From: Gaiellasilicea sp963731615
GTDB lineage: Bacteria; Actinomycetota; Thermoleophilia; Gaiellales; Gaiellaceae
NCBI GenBank assembly: GCA_963731615.1
Contig: CAVSWD010000005.1
Coordinates: forward strand, 256,237 to 320,236
Length of the DNA stretch: 64,000 nt
Direction: 5' to 3'
The position numbers and the translations under genes are program-made. This document shows, piece after piece, positions 43,821 through 52,189 of this stretch. Every line of letters starts with the position of its first letter. Position 1 is the stretch's first letter. The notes under the pieces are model-generated. The model did no database searches, was not told where the DNA came from, and saw nothing but the letters and a program-made list of their open reading frames with translations.

Positions 43821-44741
43821 ATGGCGCTCGAGATCGGGATCGTCGGTCTGCCCGGAGCGGGCAAGACGACGCTGTTCACCGCGCTGACCCACACCGGCGG
43901 CGCGGGCTTCGGCAAGGAGAACGTCGGCATGGCGTCGATCGCCGACGAGCGATTGGAGCAGCTAGCGGCGCTGGTCGGCGCACGGAAGATCACACCGGCG
44001 ACGATCCGCGTCGTCGACGTCCCCGGGACCGGGCCGGCGCTGCTCGGCGGGCTGCGGCAGGTCGACGCGATCCTGGCGGTCGCGGATGGATTCTCACCCG
44101 GAGCGGATCCTGCTCGCGATCTCGAGACGCTCGACCTCGAGCTGCTCGTCGCGGACCGCGACCACGTCGAGCGACGGCTCGAACGGGTCGAGAAGCAGGC
44201 GAAGTCGGGCGACGCGTCGCTGCGGAAGGAGGTCGATCAGCTACGGGCGCTGCTCGCGCATCTGGAGGCCGGAAACACGCTACGCGACTACCAGGGCGAC
44301 TTGCCCGCCGAGCTGGAGCCGCTGACAACGAAGCCGTTGCTCGCGGTCGAGAACGGTGCGGGCGGGATCGACCTCGCGCTCGAGGCCGAGCTGACGGCGA
44401 TGTCAGAGGACGAGGCGGCGGAGTTTCGCGACGGCCCTTCCGCGCTCGACGAGGTCGTCAGGAGGCTGCGCGACTCGCTCGACCTGATCACGTTCTTCAC
44501 GGCAGGCGAGAAGGAGACGAGGGCCTGGACGCTCCGCCGCGGCCAGACCGCACTCGAAGCCGCCGCCTCGGTCCACTCGGACATCGCCCGCGGCTTCATT
44601 CGCTGCGAGACGATCTCGACGCAGGATCTGCTCGATGCCGGCTCGCACGCCGAGGCGGCCAAGCGCGGCACGCAGCGACTCGAGGGCAAGACCTACGAGG
44701 TTCAGGACGGCGACGTCCTGAACATCCGCTTCAACGTCTAG
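43821..44741 (+). CDS. ychF: YchF/OLA1-like P-loop NTPase, compact form
   Basis: 306 residues against about 363 for typical YchF. G1 'GLPGAGKTTLF' (residues 9-19), 'KENVGMASIADERLEQLAAL', G3-like 'VRVVDVPGTGPALLGG', then a coiled-coil insertion 'LLVADRDHVERRLERVEKQAK...' and a C-terminal TGS domain ('LDLITFFTAGEKETRAWTLRRGQTALEAAASVHSDIARGFIRCETIS'). The N-K-x-E motif that lets YchF bind ATP is TKPLLAVEN here. Ribosome- or stress-associated in other bacteria. Its stop codon TAG lies in the left end of the long-hairpin element. Confidence 0.88.
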   Translation: MALEIGIVGLPGAGKTTLFTALTHTGGAGFGKENVGMASIADERLEQLAALVGARKITPATIRVVDVPGTGPALLGGLRQVDAILAVADGFSPGADPARDLETLDLELLVADRDHVERRLERVEKQAKSGDASLRKEVDQLRALLAHLEAGNTLRDYQGDLPAELEPLTTKPLLAVENGAGGIDLALEAELTAMSEDEAAEFRDGPSALDEVVRRLRDSLDLITFFTAGEKETRAWTLRRGQTALEAAASVHSDIARGFIRCETISTQDLLDAGSHAEAAKRGTQRLEGKTYEVQDGDVLNIRFNV

Positions 44742-44903
44742 GAGGGTTTGGCGGAGTGGCGCTCGTCGCCGGGGTGCGATGGTCGTTCCGAGGCAAGGAG
44801 GCGGGGAGCGCCGATAGCCGTAGCTATCGGCGCGGCTGAGGACGTCGCCTCGGGACGAGCAGCGCGGCCTGGCGACACAGCCGCTCTTTCGCCAGACCCT
44901 CCT
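44740..44903. repeat. Long-hairpin interspersed element, copy 1 (between convergent stops)
   Basis: An imperfect inverted repeat of about 82 bp per arm. The ends, AGGAGGGTTTGGCG (44740) and CGCCAGACCCTCCT (to 44903), pair with one mismatch and carry the TAG stop codons of both flanking genes. The centre is an 11-bp perfect stem GCGCCGATAGC-cgta-GCTATCGGCGC (44808-44833). Just outside it are the blocks GAGGCAAGGAGGCGGGGAG (44790-44808) and GGCTGAGGACGTCGC, which recur in copy 2 at 61391. May also terminate transcription both ways. Confidence 0.7.
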
Positions 44904-45864
44904 AGCGGAGACGGTCGGCAAGGTAGCGCAGGCCGATCGGGTAGCGGTACTCGATCGCGAGGTGGGTTGCGTCGAAGAGCTCGACGTGCAGGTCGGGAAC
45001 TTCGAGCGCCGTCAACTCGCGCCGTAGCCATTCGGCGGTCAGGTCGAGATACCACTCGTCTCGCGTGCCGGCATCGACGTAGATCGCCCGCATCCCGCGG
45101 AGGGCGTCGGCGTGCCTCGGCACGAGGATTGGGTAATCCCACTCGAGCCAGCGCTCCCATAGCTCCGGGATCACCTGGGCCGTCGCGACGTCGTAGGGAA
45201 GGCGGATCGTGCCGTCGTCGGCGGCGTAGGCGGCCGAGAAGCCCCACTGAAGCAGGATGTGCAGGTCGTGCGGGTGCGCGAGCGGAGCGGGACCGGTACG
45301 CAGCTCCTCGAGGAAGCGCTCGATCGAGCCGTCATAGGCGTCGCGCAGTCGCCGCGCCGCGACCCGGAAGAACGGCCGGATCGAGACCTCGAAAAGACCG
45401 CCGCCCGCGTGGCTCGCGAAGCCGGAGAAGACGTCCGGCCGGAGCATCGCGGTGACCGCAGCACCTTGGCCGCCGCTCGACTTGCCGGCGACGCCGCGGA
45501 AGCCGTTCGAGTCATAGCGCTCGTCGACGAACGGGACGATCTCGTCGCAGATGTACGTGTGGTAGCGGCCGCTACCGGTCGAATCGACGAACTGCGAGCC
45601 GCCGACCGAGGTGAACGCATCGACGAAGACGACCCGCGCGTCCACGTCCTCCCGCTCGAGCAGCTCCAGGAACGTCGGTCGGAACGCGACCCGGTTCCGC
45701 CACATCTCGAGCTGCCCCGTGTAGCCCTGGAGCACGTACACGGTCGGCCCGCCCGCGTAGCCCGGCGGCGTGTAGACCCAGAGCGGCCGCTCGTACGGGT
45801 CGCCGAGCGGGTTGCCGCGCAGCGCCTCGCTCGCGATCACGTGCTCGTCCAGCTGCCCGTTCAT
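44902..45864 (-). CDS. Esterase-family (D-fold) alpha/beta-hydrolase
   Basis: 320 residues. 'LWVYTPPGYAGGPTVYVLQGYTGQLEMW' opens the fold; 'VVFVDAFTSVGGSQFVDSTGSGRYHTYICDEIVPFVDERY' and the nucleophile 'GVAGKSSGGQGAAVTAM' (Ser in GKSSGG) are the antigen-85/esterase D-type marks; the acid is in 'IYVDAGTRDEWYLDL' and the His in 'VELFDATHLAIEYRYP'. No signal peptide, so a cytosolic esterase. ATG 45862-45864 overlaps the EamA stop. Its TAG is inside the terminal repeat of the long-hairpin element. Confidence 0.88.
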   Translation of the reverse strand: MNGQLDEHVIASEALRGNPLGDPYERPLWVYTPPGYAGGPTVYVLQGYTGQLEMWRNRVAFRPTFLELLEREDVDARVVFVDAFTSVGGSQFVDSTGSGRYHTYICDEIVPFVDERYDSNGFRGVAGKSSGGQGAAVTAMLRPDVFSGFASHAGGGLFEVSIRPFFRVAARRLRDAYDGSIERFLEELRTGPAPLAHPHDLHILLQWGFSAAYAADDGTIRLPYDVATAQVIPELWERWLEWDYPILVPRHADALRGMRAIYVDAGTRDEWYLDLTAEWLRRELTALEVPDLHVELFDATHLAIEYRYPIGLRYLADRLR

Positions 45865-46694
45865 CCCGCGGTGATCATCGCAGCGCCGGCGAGGGCTCCG
45901 CCCACTCCGAAGCGCTGGGTGGGGGCGATCCGCTCGTGCAGCAAGAACGCCGCCAGGCCGACCGTGACGACCGGGTAGAGCGAAGCGAGCACCGCGACGA
46001 CGCTGAGGAAGCCGCGCGTGCTGGCGAGACCGAACAGCACGTTGGCGCCGACGTCGCACAGACCGATGACCACGAGCGCGGGCAGGACGCGGGCTCCGGG
46101 CCGAAGCGTGACGCCGATTGCGACCGCGACACAGAGCGCGAGCATCGAGGACACGCCGCGGGCAGTGGCGACCGCGAAGGGCACGCTCTCGTCGGCAGCG
46201 CGGTCGAGGAAGACGAAGTAGGCGCCGAAGCCGCACGCCGCGACGAGCGCGAGCCCGACTCCCGCCGCCCTGCCGCCACCGCGCTCCGCCGGCTCGCGCG
46301 ACGCGAGCGCGACGCCGGCGAGCGCCAACAGGATCCCCGCCACCTGGAGCGCGCTCGGTCGCTCCCCGGAGACGACGCCGACGGTGAACGGGATCGCCGC
46401 CGACACGGCGGAGACCGGAGCGACGATCCCCATCGCGCCGACGGCCATCCCACGGTAGAGCGATCCGAGCCCGATGCACGCGCCCACTCCGGCCACCGCC
46501 GCAAGACCGGACGACTTCCAGCCCGGAGGGCTCTCGCCGGCAACGGCGACCCAGACGAGCACCGCGACGAGCCCCGCCGTCTGCGAGATCGCGAGCACAG
46601 TGAGCACGTGCAGCGTCCGCGACTTCAGGCCGCCCAGGAAGTCGCCGACGCCCCACGAGAGGCTCGCGCCGAGCGCCAGCGCGATCGCCAGCAC
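45861..46694 (-). CDS. EamA/DMT-family transporter
   Basis: 277 residues, ten predicted membrane helices in two five-helix repeats ('LAIALALGASLSWGVGDFLGGL' opening; 'AAGVGLALVAACGFGAYFVFL' opening the second half). Conserved 'APVSAVSAAIPFTVGVVSGERPSALQVAGILLALAGVALAS' and 'SLYPVVTVGLAAFLLHERIAPTQRFGVGGALAGAAMI' are the usual repeat ends. Exports or imports a small metabolite; substrate unknown. ATG at 46692-46694; the two-hairpin element copy C lies directly upstream. Confidence 0.88.
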   Translation of the reverse strand: MLAIALALGASLSWGVGDFLGGLKSRTLHVLTVLAISQTAGLVAVLVWVAVAGESPPGWKSSGLAAVAGVGACIGLGSLYRGMAVGAMGIVAPVSAVSAAIPFTVGVVSGERPSALQVAGILLALAGVALASREPAERGGGRAAGVGLALVAACGFGAYFVFLDRAADESVPFAVATARGVSSMLALCVAVAIGVTLRPGARVLPALVVIGLCDVGANVLFGLASTRGFLSVVAVLASLYPVVTVGLAAFLLHERIAPTQRFGVGGALAGAAMITAG

Positions 46695-46699
46695 TATCT

Positions 46700-46774
46700 A
46701 CCCGGCGCAAGATGGGCATCCGCGGAAGCGGATGACCATCGCGCAAGATCCCTGACGGGGCCGCTTCGCGGCCC
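46700..46774 (-). repeat. Two-hairpin interspersed palindromic element, copy C
   Basis: Read on the minus strand: hairpin 1 GGGCCGC-GAA-GCGGCCC (46774-46758), linker CGTCAGGGATCTTGCGC, hairpin 2 GATGGTCATCCGC-TTCC-GCGGATGCCCATC (46740-46711, one mismatch), then TTGCGCCGGG. Matches copies A and B in order and spacing. It lies between the yhaM-like stop (46798) and the EamA start (46694). Confidence 0.7.
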
Positions 46775-46797
46775 AAGAACTCCTGCATCCTTAGCCT

Positions 46798-47625
46798 CTA
46801 CTCTCCGACAGGTTTGGTCGCCGCGACGGCGTCGAGCTGGTTGGCGTGGTAGAGGACCGCTGCCTCGGCCGTCCGCGCTGCGTTCCGGTCGTGGTGACTG
46901 GCGATCGCGTGCAGCAGCTCGGTACGCGCATCCGGGTCGAGCGAGCCCGCCCGCGCCTCGACGAGCCGCAGGCCGAGATGGACGTGGCCGAGGAGTCGGC
47001 CCTCCTCGGTCGGGCGGAACGACGGGCCACGACCGAGCTCGCGGACTCGACCGACGTCGTGCAACAGAGCTGCGGCGAGCAAGAGGTCGGAGCGGAGACG
47101 AGGATGGAGCTGCGCCGTCTCGCGCGCGAGTGTCGCGACGCCGACCGTGTGCTCGAGCAGGCCGCCGGCGTAGGAGTGGTGCGTCTCGGCAGCCGGGAGC
47201 TCGCGCATCGCCTTGCGGATCTCCGCGTCCCCGAGGATCTGGCCGACGAGCGCTGCCAGGCCCGGATACGAGATCTCGCCGGCGAGGAAGTCCAGGAACC
47301 CGTCGAGCTCGTCGGCGTCGCGGCGCAGACGCGGCGCGAGGCCGGCCGGATCCTCGTCGGCGGCCTCGACGGAGCGGATCTCGAGCTGTAGCCGGTTGTC
47401 GAAGCTCTCGACCCGGCCGAGCACGCGCACGGCGTCGCCCTCGGCGAACCGTCCGTCGAGCAGCTCGACGTCGTTCCAGATCCGCGCCTCGATGCGACCC
47501 GTCGGGTCGACCAGCTCGAGCATCAGGTACGGCGCACCCTTGCGGGTCGTCCGCCGCTGCTTGCGGGCGACGGCGTAGACGCCTTCAACTGTGCGATCGG
47601 CGGTCAGCTCCGAGATCGTGCTCAC
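46798..47625 (-). CDS. YhaM-like HD-domain 3'-5' exoribonuclease with N-terminal OB fold
   Basis: 275 residues from GTG 47623-47625. N-terminal OB fold ('DRTVEGVYAVARKQRRTTRKGAPYLMLELVDPTGRIEARIW', residues about 8-90) then an HD domain: 'AAETHHSYAGGLLEHTVGVATLARE', 'DLLLAAALLHDVGRVRELG' (HD metal pair), 'GHVHLGLRLVE' and 'LLHAIASHHDRN'. Same two-domain order as YhaM/CBF1. Degrades RNA or DNA from the 3' end. A longer frame upstream (to 47670) overlaps the divergent DUF1015 gene and lacks conserved features. Confidence 0.88.
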   Translation of the reverse strand: MSTISELTADRTVEGVYAVARKQRRTTRKGAPYLMLELVDPTGRIEARIWNDVELLDGRFAEGDAVRVLGRVESFDNRLQLEIRSVEAADEDPAGLAPRLRRDADELDGFLDFLAGEISYPGLAALVGQILGDAEIRKAMRELPAAETHHSYAGGLLEHTVGVATLARETAQLHPRLRSDLLLAAALLHDVGRVRELGRGPSFRPTEEGRLLGHVHLGLRLVEARAGSLDPDARTELLHAIASHHDRNAARTAEAAVLYHANQLDAVAATKPVGE

Positions 47626-47656
47626 GAAGCGGAGTCTAGGAGTTAGGCTCGCGCCG

Positions 47657-48683
47657 ATGGCCGTCGTCAAGCCCTTTCGCGCCCTGCGCTACGACGAGGC
47701 GACAGCTGGGCCGCTGCAGACGCTCGTGGCGCCACCGTACGACGTGATCTCGCCCGAGCAGCGCGAGGAGCTCCGCGCCCGCAGCCCCTACAACGTCGTC
47801 CGGCTCACGCTCCCCGACTCCGAGGACGAGGCTGCACGCACGCTCGAGGACTGGCGCTCGAGCGGGATCCTGATCGAGGAGCCGCCCGCGGTCTGGGCGC
47901 TCGAGCAGGACTACGTCGGCCCCGACGGCGTCGCCCGCACGCGCTTCGGCCTCGTCGCCTCGCTGAAGGTCGAGCCGTACGAGACCGGCACCGTGCTGCC
48001 GCACGAGCGCACCCACGCCGGCCCGAAGGAAGGGCGGCTGCGCCTGCTTCGGGCGACGCGCGTCCAGCTCGAACCGATCTTCCTGCTCTACGACGGCGCC
48101 GCGCCGGTCGACCGTCCCGACCGCCCGCCCGACCTCGAGGTCGAGGGCGCGAAGCTGTGGCGCATCGACGACCCGACGATCGTCCGCGCGTTCGACGACA
48201 AGCAGCTCCTGATCGCGGACGGCCACCACCGCTACGAGACGGCCGTCGCGCTTCCACGATGAGGAAGGCACGCCCGCGAGCGCGCAGATGCTGGTCGTGC
48301 TCGTCTCGACCGACGATCCGGGGCTCGAGATCTTCCCCACGCACCGCCTCTTCGCGGAACCGAAGCGCCTCGAGAGCAACGGTGACGGCGGCGCTGAGGT
48401 GCGTGAAGTCACGCGCAGCGGCTCACGCGTCGTCCACGGTCCCGCCGGATTGCTCGACGTCCAGCTCGTCGACACGCTCGGGCACGACGGGATCTCATAT
48501 ACCGCCGACGCCGAGGAGGCGGAGCGGCGCGTCCACGAGGGGGAGGCGGCCGTCGCCTATCTGCTGCAGCCGACCAGGATCGACGACATCTTCGCCTACG
48601 CCCGCCGCGGCGAGGTGCTCCCGCAGAAGACCACCTACTTCTTCCCCAAGCTCATCTCCGGCCTACTCCTCCAGCCGCTGTGA
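47657..48683 (+). CDS. DUF1015-family protein, frame broken
   Basis: 'VKPFRALRYDEATAGPLQTLVAPPYDVISPEQREELRARSPYNVVRLTLP' is the unmistakable DUF1015 opening (APPYDVI, NVVRL.LP). 'LPHERTHAGPKEGRLRLLRATRVQLEPIFLLYD' and 'LLIADGHHRYETAVA' follow. An extra base near 48252 shifts the frame; it resumes 'FHDEEGTPASAQMLVVLVS' to 'IDDIFAYARRGEVLPQKTTYFFPKLISGLLLQPL', the conserved C-terminus. Restored length about 341 residues. Function unknown; a homologue is a SerK-like serine kinase in archaea. Stop overlaps the next start (GTGA). Confidence 0.85.
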
Positions 48684-49480
48684 AGCCGTGGCTCGACGTG
48701 TGCCGCAACGCGGTCGGCGACATCCGGGTCGTGCTCGCGGAGCTGCCGACCCGCGTCGAGCGCGAGCCGGTGCTCGCGACCGGCGAGGGTGGCGACGAGA
48801 CGACGGCGATCGACGCGGCGGCCGAGACGGCGGTCGTGCACCGGCTCGAGCAGCTGGACGAGAGCTTCACCCTCGTCTCGGAGGAGCTCGGCGAGCGGGT
48901 CTTCGGGAGCGGAGAGCCGTGGCGGGTGGTGCTCGACCCGATCGACGGCTCGCTGAACGCGAAGCGCGACATCCCCTTCTACTCGCTCTCGTTCGCCGTG
49001 GCCGACGGACCGGCGATGGGCGACGTCGTCTGGGGCTACGTCTACGACTTCGGAACGGGCGAGGAGTGGACGGCCGAGCGAGGCGGCGGTGCCTTCCTGA
49101 ACGGCGCGCAGCTCGGCGCGGTTCGCCCGAAGGACACGATCGAGATCCTCTCCTTCGAGGCGACGACGACCGCCGAGGTCGCCGAGCGGGCAGCCCAGAT
49201 GGTCGGGAGCGCTCACCGGCTGCGGATCATGGGCTCGCTCGCACTCTCGCTCTGCCACCTGGCGGCCGGGCGAGTCGACGCGGTGTGCTCCCTCAAGGAG
49301 GCGCGCTCGGTGGACATCGCAGCCGGCCAGCTGCTCGTTCGCGAGTGCGGCCTCGCGATCGACCTGTTCGAGGACCGGCCGTTCGAGGCAGCGGCGCTCG
49401 ACCTCGTCGGACGCTCGCGAGTCGTCGCCGCCGGAACGCCCGAACTGTGCCAGACACTGGAGACCGCGCTCACCGCGTAG
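48680..49480 (+). CDS. Inositol monophosphatase-family phosphatase
   Basis: 266 residues. Lithium-sensitive phosphatase fold with 'GDETTAIDAAAETAVVHRL', the metal Glu pair 'LVSEELGERV' (E68, E69), 'LDPIDGSLNAKRDIPFYSLSFAVAD' (DPIDGS 86-91), 'ERGGGAFLNG' and 'GSLALSLCHLAAGRVDAVCSLKEARSVDIAAGQLLVRECG'. Could act on myo-inositol phosphate, fructose-1,6-bisphosphate or PAP; inositol phosphate is made in actinobacteria. GTG start at 48680. Confidence 0.9.
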   Translation: MKPWLDVCRNAVGDIRVVLAELPTRVEREPVLATGEGGDETTAIDAAAETAVVHRLEQLDESFTLVSEELGERVFGSGEPWRVVLDPIDGSLNAKRDIPFYSLSFAVADGPAMGDVVWGYVYDFGTGEEWTAERGGGAFLNGAQLGAVRPKDTIEILSFEATTTAEVAERAAQMVGSAHRLRIMGSLALSLCHLAAGRVDAVCSLKEARSVDIAAGQLLVRECGLAIDLFEDRPFEAAALDLVGRSRVVAAGTPELCQTLETALTA

Positions 49481-49502
49481 CAGCCGAGCTAGGCTGAAGC
49501 TC

Positions 49503-50567
49503 GTGAGCATCGACCGCGACACCGTTCTGCGCGCACTTGAGCACGTGATCGACCCCGAGCTGCGCAAGCCGGTCACCGAGCTGGACATGGTTCGCGACGT
49601 CGAGATCGACGGCGCCGCCGTCTTCGTCACGATCGCGCTCACCGTCGCAGGCTGCCCGCTGCGCAACTCGTTCCAGGATCAGGTCGCCGAGCACGTCGGC
49701 GGACTTCCCGGCGTCCAGCGCGTCGAGCTCCGCTTCGACGTGATGAGCCCGGACGAGAAGGCGGCGCTGACGACGAAGCTGCGAGGCGGCCGTCCGGAGA
49801 AGTCGATCTCTCTGGACCCGGCCACCCGAGTGATCGCGGTGGCGAGCGGCAAGGGCGGCGTCGGCAAATCCTCACTGACCGTCAACCTCGCAGCCGCTCT
49901 CGATGGGCTGGGGCAGGAGGTCGGAGTCATCGACGCGGATGTCTACGGGCATTCGATCCCGCACATGCTCGGCGTCAACCAGCGCCCGATCGTGGTCGAC
50001 CGAATGATCGTGCCGCCCGTGCGCGGGCGAATGAAGCTGATCTCGATCGGCAACTTTCTCGACGACAACGCACCCGTGATGTGGCGCGGGCCGATGCTGC
50101 ACCGCGCGCTCGAGCAGTTCCTCTCCGACGTGCACTGGGGCGAGCTCGACACGGTCGTCGTCGACATGCCGCCCGGCACCGGGGACATGGCGATCTCGCT
50201 CGGCCAGCTGCTGCCCCGCGCCGAGGTGCTCGTCGTGACGACGCCGCAACCGCTCGCGCAAGAGGTCGCCTCGCGCGCCGCGGTGATGGCGCAGAAGACG
50301 GGCCAGAAGCTGCTCGGAGTCGTCGAGAACATGAGCGGCGACGCCTTCGGCTCCGGCGGCGGTGCGACGCTCGCCGCCGAGCTCGGCGTGCCGCTGCTCG
50401 GAACGGTGCCGCTCGACGTCGCCCTGCGCGAGGCGGGTGATGCGGGCGTGCCGGTGGTCGAGGCCGAGCCCGAGTCGGAGTCGGCCCGCGCAATCGTAGC
50501 GATCGCGGAAGCCGTTCTGGCTTCGCGGCCGGCGGCGATCCGCAAGCCGCTGACGCTCATCTCCTAG
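49503..50567 (+). CDS. Mrp/ApbC-type P-loop ATPase for Fe-S cluster transfer
   Basis: 354 residues. N-terminal MIP18 domain (residues 5-85: 'ALEHVIDPELRKPVTELDMVRDV', 'CPLRNSFQDQV') then the ParA/MinD-like ATPase with 'VIAVASGKGGVGKSSLTVNLAAALD' (deviant Walker A 116-123), 'VGVIDADVYGHSIPHMLG', 'MWRGPMLHRALEQFLSDVHWGELDTVVVDMPPGTGDM'. After 'GVVENMS' the usual C-P-x-C-G segment is missing ('GDAFGSGGG'), so the dimer-bridging cluster site of ApbC appears absent. GTG start. Followed by a good hairpin terminator. Confidence 0.92.
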   Translation: MSIDRDTVLRALEHVIDPELRKPVTELDMVRDVEIDGAAVFVTIALTVAGCPLRNSFQDQVAEHVGGLPGVQRVELRFDVMSPDEKAALTTKLRGGRPEKSISLDPATRVIAVASGKGGVGKSSLTVNLAAALDGLGQEVGVIDADVYGHSIPHMLGVNQRPIVVDRMIVPPVRGRMKLISIGNFLDDNAPVMWRGPMLHRALEQFLSDVHWGELDTVVVDMPPGTGDMAISLGQLLPRAEVLVVTTPQPLAQEVASRAAVMAQKTGQKLLGVVENMSGDAFGSGGGATLAAELGVPLLGTVPLDVALREAGDAGVPVVEAEPESESARAIVAIAEAVLASRPAAIRKPLTLIS

Positions 50568-50569
50568 AA

Positions 50570-50600
50570 CGAGAAAGGACGCCCGCAGGCGCCCTTCTCG
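50570..50600. terminator. Hairpin after mrp, between convergent genes
   Basis: CGAGAAAGGACGCC and GGCGCCCTTCTCG pair (one bulged base) around the loop CGCA, two bases after the mrp stop; CGTCTT follows. Probably stops transcription from both sides, since a convergent gene ends at 50624. Confidence 0.65.
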
Positions 50601-50623
50601 CGTCTTGGGGAAAGCGGGTCGGG

Positions 50624-51368
50624 CTAGCGCTCGCGAACCTTCTTCAGCACCCAGGCGCCGCTGGCCTGCGCGCAGGTCATCTCGACGCGATCGCCGACGG
50701 CGATCCTGCTGCTGGGCTTCTCCTCGCCGATCGTGCAGGCCTGAGAAGCGCCACCGTCGCTCGGCTTGACCGAGATCGACGTTGCGGAGAGCGCGTCGAC
50801 CTGACCACGCACGGTCAGGTGAACGCTGGGCCGCGTCGTCGTACCGGGGTTGCAGTCGATGCGCTTGACGAGCAGCGCCGCGTTCGCGCCGGTCCCGGTG
50901 CCGAGCTGGCCGCCGCTGAGGCCACCGTCCTTCGAGAACGAGCCCGAGAGGCTGCCGAGCACGGTGCCGTCGCGGCGGCCGGCGTTTCCGTTCAGCCAGG
51001 CGTCGAGCTTGCCGTCGGTGTTGACGCCGCTGAAGCGGGCGGTGGCACGGTCGTCGGCGCCGCGGATCTTCAGATGCCCCGAGACCCAACCGAGCTTCTT
51101 GGTCGTGTTGTAGGTGCTGTACATCGACGACCTCGGCCGCGCCGTTCAGGTCGGGCGTGGCGCTCGTTGCGGTACCCGTGTAGCGGCCCGTCGAAATCTC
51201 GATCGTCTGCCCCGCGCAGCTGAGCGTGCGGGTCTGCAGCTTGGCGACCGTCGTCGCCGAGAGGGTCGCGCTGACCTGGCTGACGTCGCCGGACTTGAGG
51301 TGTGCCACGGCCGCGCCGGCAGCCACGAGGGCGGCGAGCGCGAATGTGACCAGAGCCAATCGCTTCAT
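50624..51368 (-). CDS. Secreted DUF5666-like protein, frame broken
   Basis: ATG 51366-51368 opens a signal peptide 'MKRLALVTFALAALVAAGAA' followed by 'VAHLKSGDVSQVSATLSATTVAKLQTRTLSCAGQTIEISTGRYTGTATSATPDLNG'. One extra base near 51122 shifts to 'MYSTYNTTKKLGWVSGHLKIRG' and on to two tandem beta-rich repeats, the last being 'SVHLTVRGQVDALSATSISVKPSDGGASQACTIGEEKPSSRIAVGDRVEMTCAQ', a pattern close to DUF5666 (a strand, 'G.V.....SI.V', 'C', 'GD.V...C'). Secreted, beta-barrel-like, unknown role. About 247 residues when restored. Confidence 0.68.
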
Positions 51369-51454
51369 GTGTTCCTGTCCCCCTTGAGTGGGTGTGCAGG
51401 AACGGAAGATGACCCTGGCCGGTAATCCTTGCGCGAGCAATCCGTAAGGATTTC

Positions 51455-52189
51455 GTGAAGAGAACCCCACGTACACTCGATCGAGTGAGCGCGGCCGCCT
51501 TCTTCGACCTCGATCGCACGCTGCTGCGGCGTTCGAGCGCGCTTGCGCTGGCCGGGCCCTTCCGGCGGCACGGGGTGATCGGCCGCGGCCAGCTGGCGAA
51601 AGCCGCCGCCTGGCAGCTCCTCTTCGCCGCGCGCGGGGCGAGCGCAGAGACCATCCGCAAGGCAGCCGAGGACGGGCTGATGATCCTGAAAGGACTCCCG
51701 GTCGACGAGTTGCGTACCCTCGTCTCGGGTGCGATGGAGCCGATCCTGAAACCGCTCGTCTACCAGGATCCACTCGACCTCGTGGCTAGCCACCGGTCTC
51801 GGGGCGAGCGCGTCTACATCGTCTCGGCCACGCTGCAGGAGATCGTCGAGGCGATCGCTCGAGAGCTCGGCTTCGACGGCGCGATCGGCTCGACCTGCGA
51901 GATCGAGGACGGCGTCTACACGGGCCGGTCGCTGCGCGCCGCGCACGGAGAGGGCAAGGCGGCCGCAATCCGCGAGCTGGCGGCGGAGGAAGGCTTCGAG
52001 CTCGCCGCCTCGACCGCGTACTCCGACAGCCACACCGATCTTCCGTTTCTCGAGGCGGTCGGCCGGCCTGTGGCGGTCAACCCGGACCGAGAGCTGCGGC
52101 GAGTCGCAGAGCAGCGCGGCTGGCCGATGCTCAGGTTCACCGAGCTCGCCTTCCCGGCACGCTCCCTGCGGCGCCGCCGTGCAGCCTGA
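51455..52189 (+). CDS. HAD-superfamily IB phosphatase (SerB-like)
   Basis: About 244 residues. HAD motif I 'AAFFDLDRTLL' (DLDRT), motif II 'VYIVSATLQEIVEAIARELG' (S-A), motif III lysine in 'GEGKAAAIRELA' and motif IV 'AYSDSHTDLPFLEAVGRPVAVNPDRELRRVA' (D.H.D). This is the HAD-IB group with phosphoserine phosphatase and lysophospholipid/phosphatidate-type members. The GTG at 51455 has AAGGA just upstream; GTG 51485, just before the fold, is an alternative. Overlaps the start of the next gene by 11 bp. Confidence 0.85.
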   Translation: MKRTPRTLDRVSAAAFFDLDRTLLRRSSALALAGPFRRHGVIGRGQLAKAAAWQLLFAARGASAETIRKAAEDGLMILKGLPVDELRTLVSGAMEPILKPLVYQDPLDLVASHRSRGERVYIVSATLQEIVEAIARELGFDGAIGSTCEIEDGVYTGRSLRAAHGEGKAAAIRELAAEEGFELAASTAYSDSHTDLPFLEAVGRPVAVNPDRELRRVAEQRGWPMLRFTELAFPARSLRRRRAA

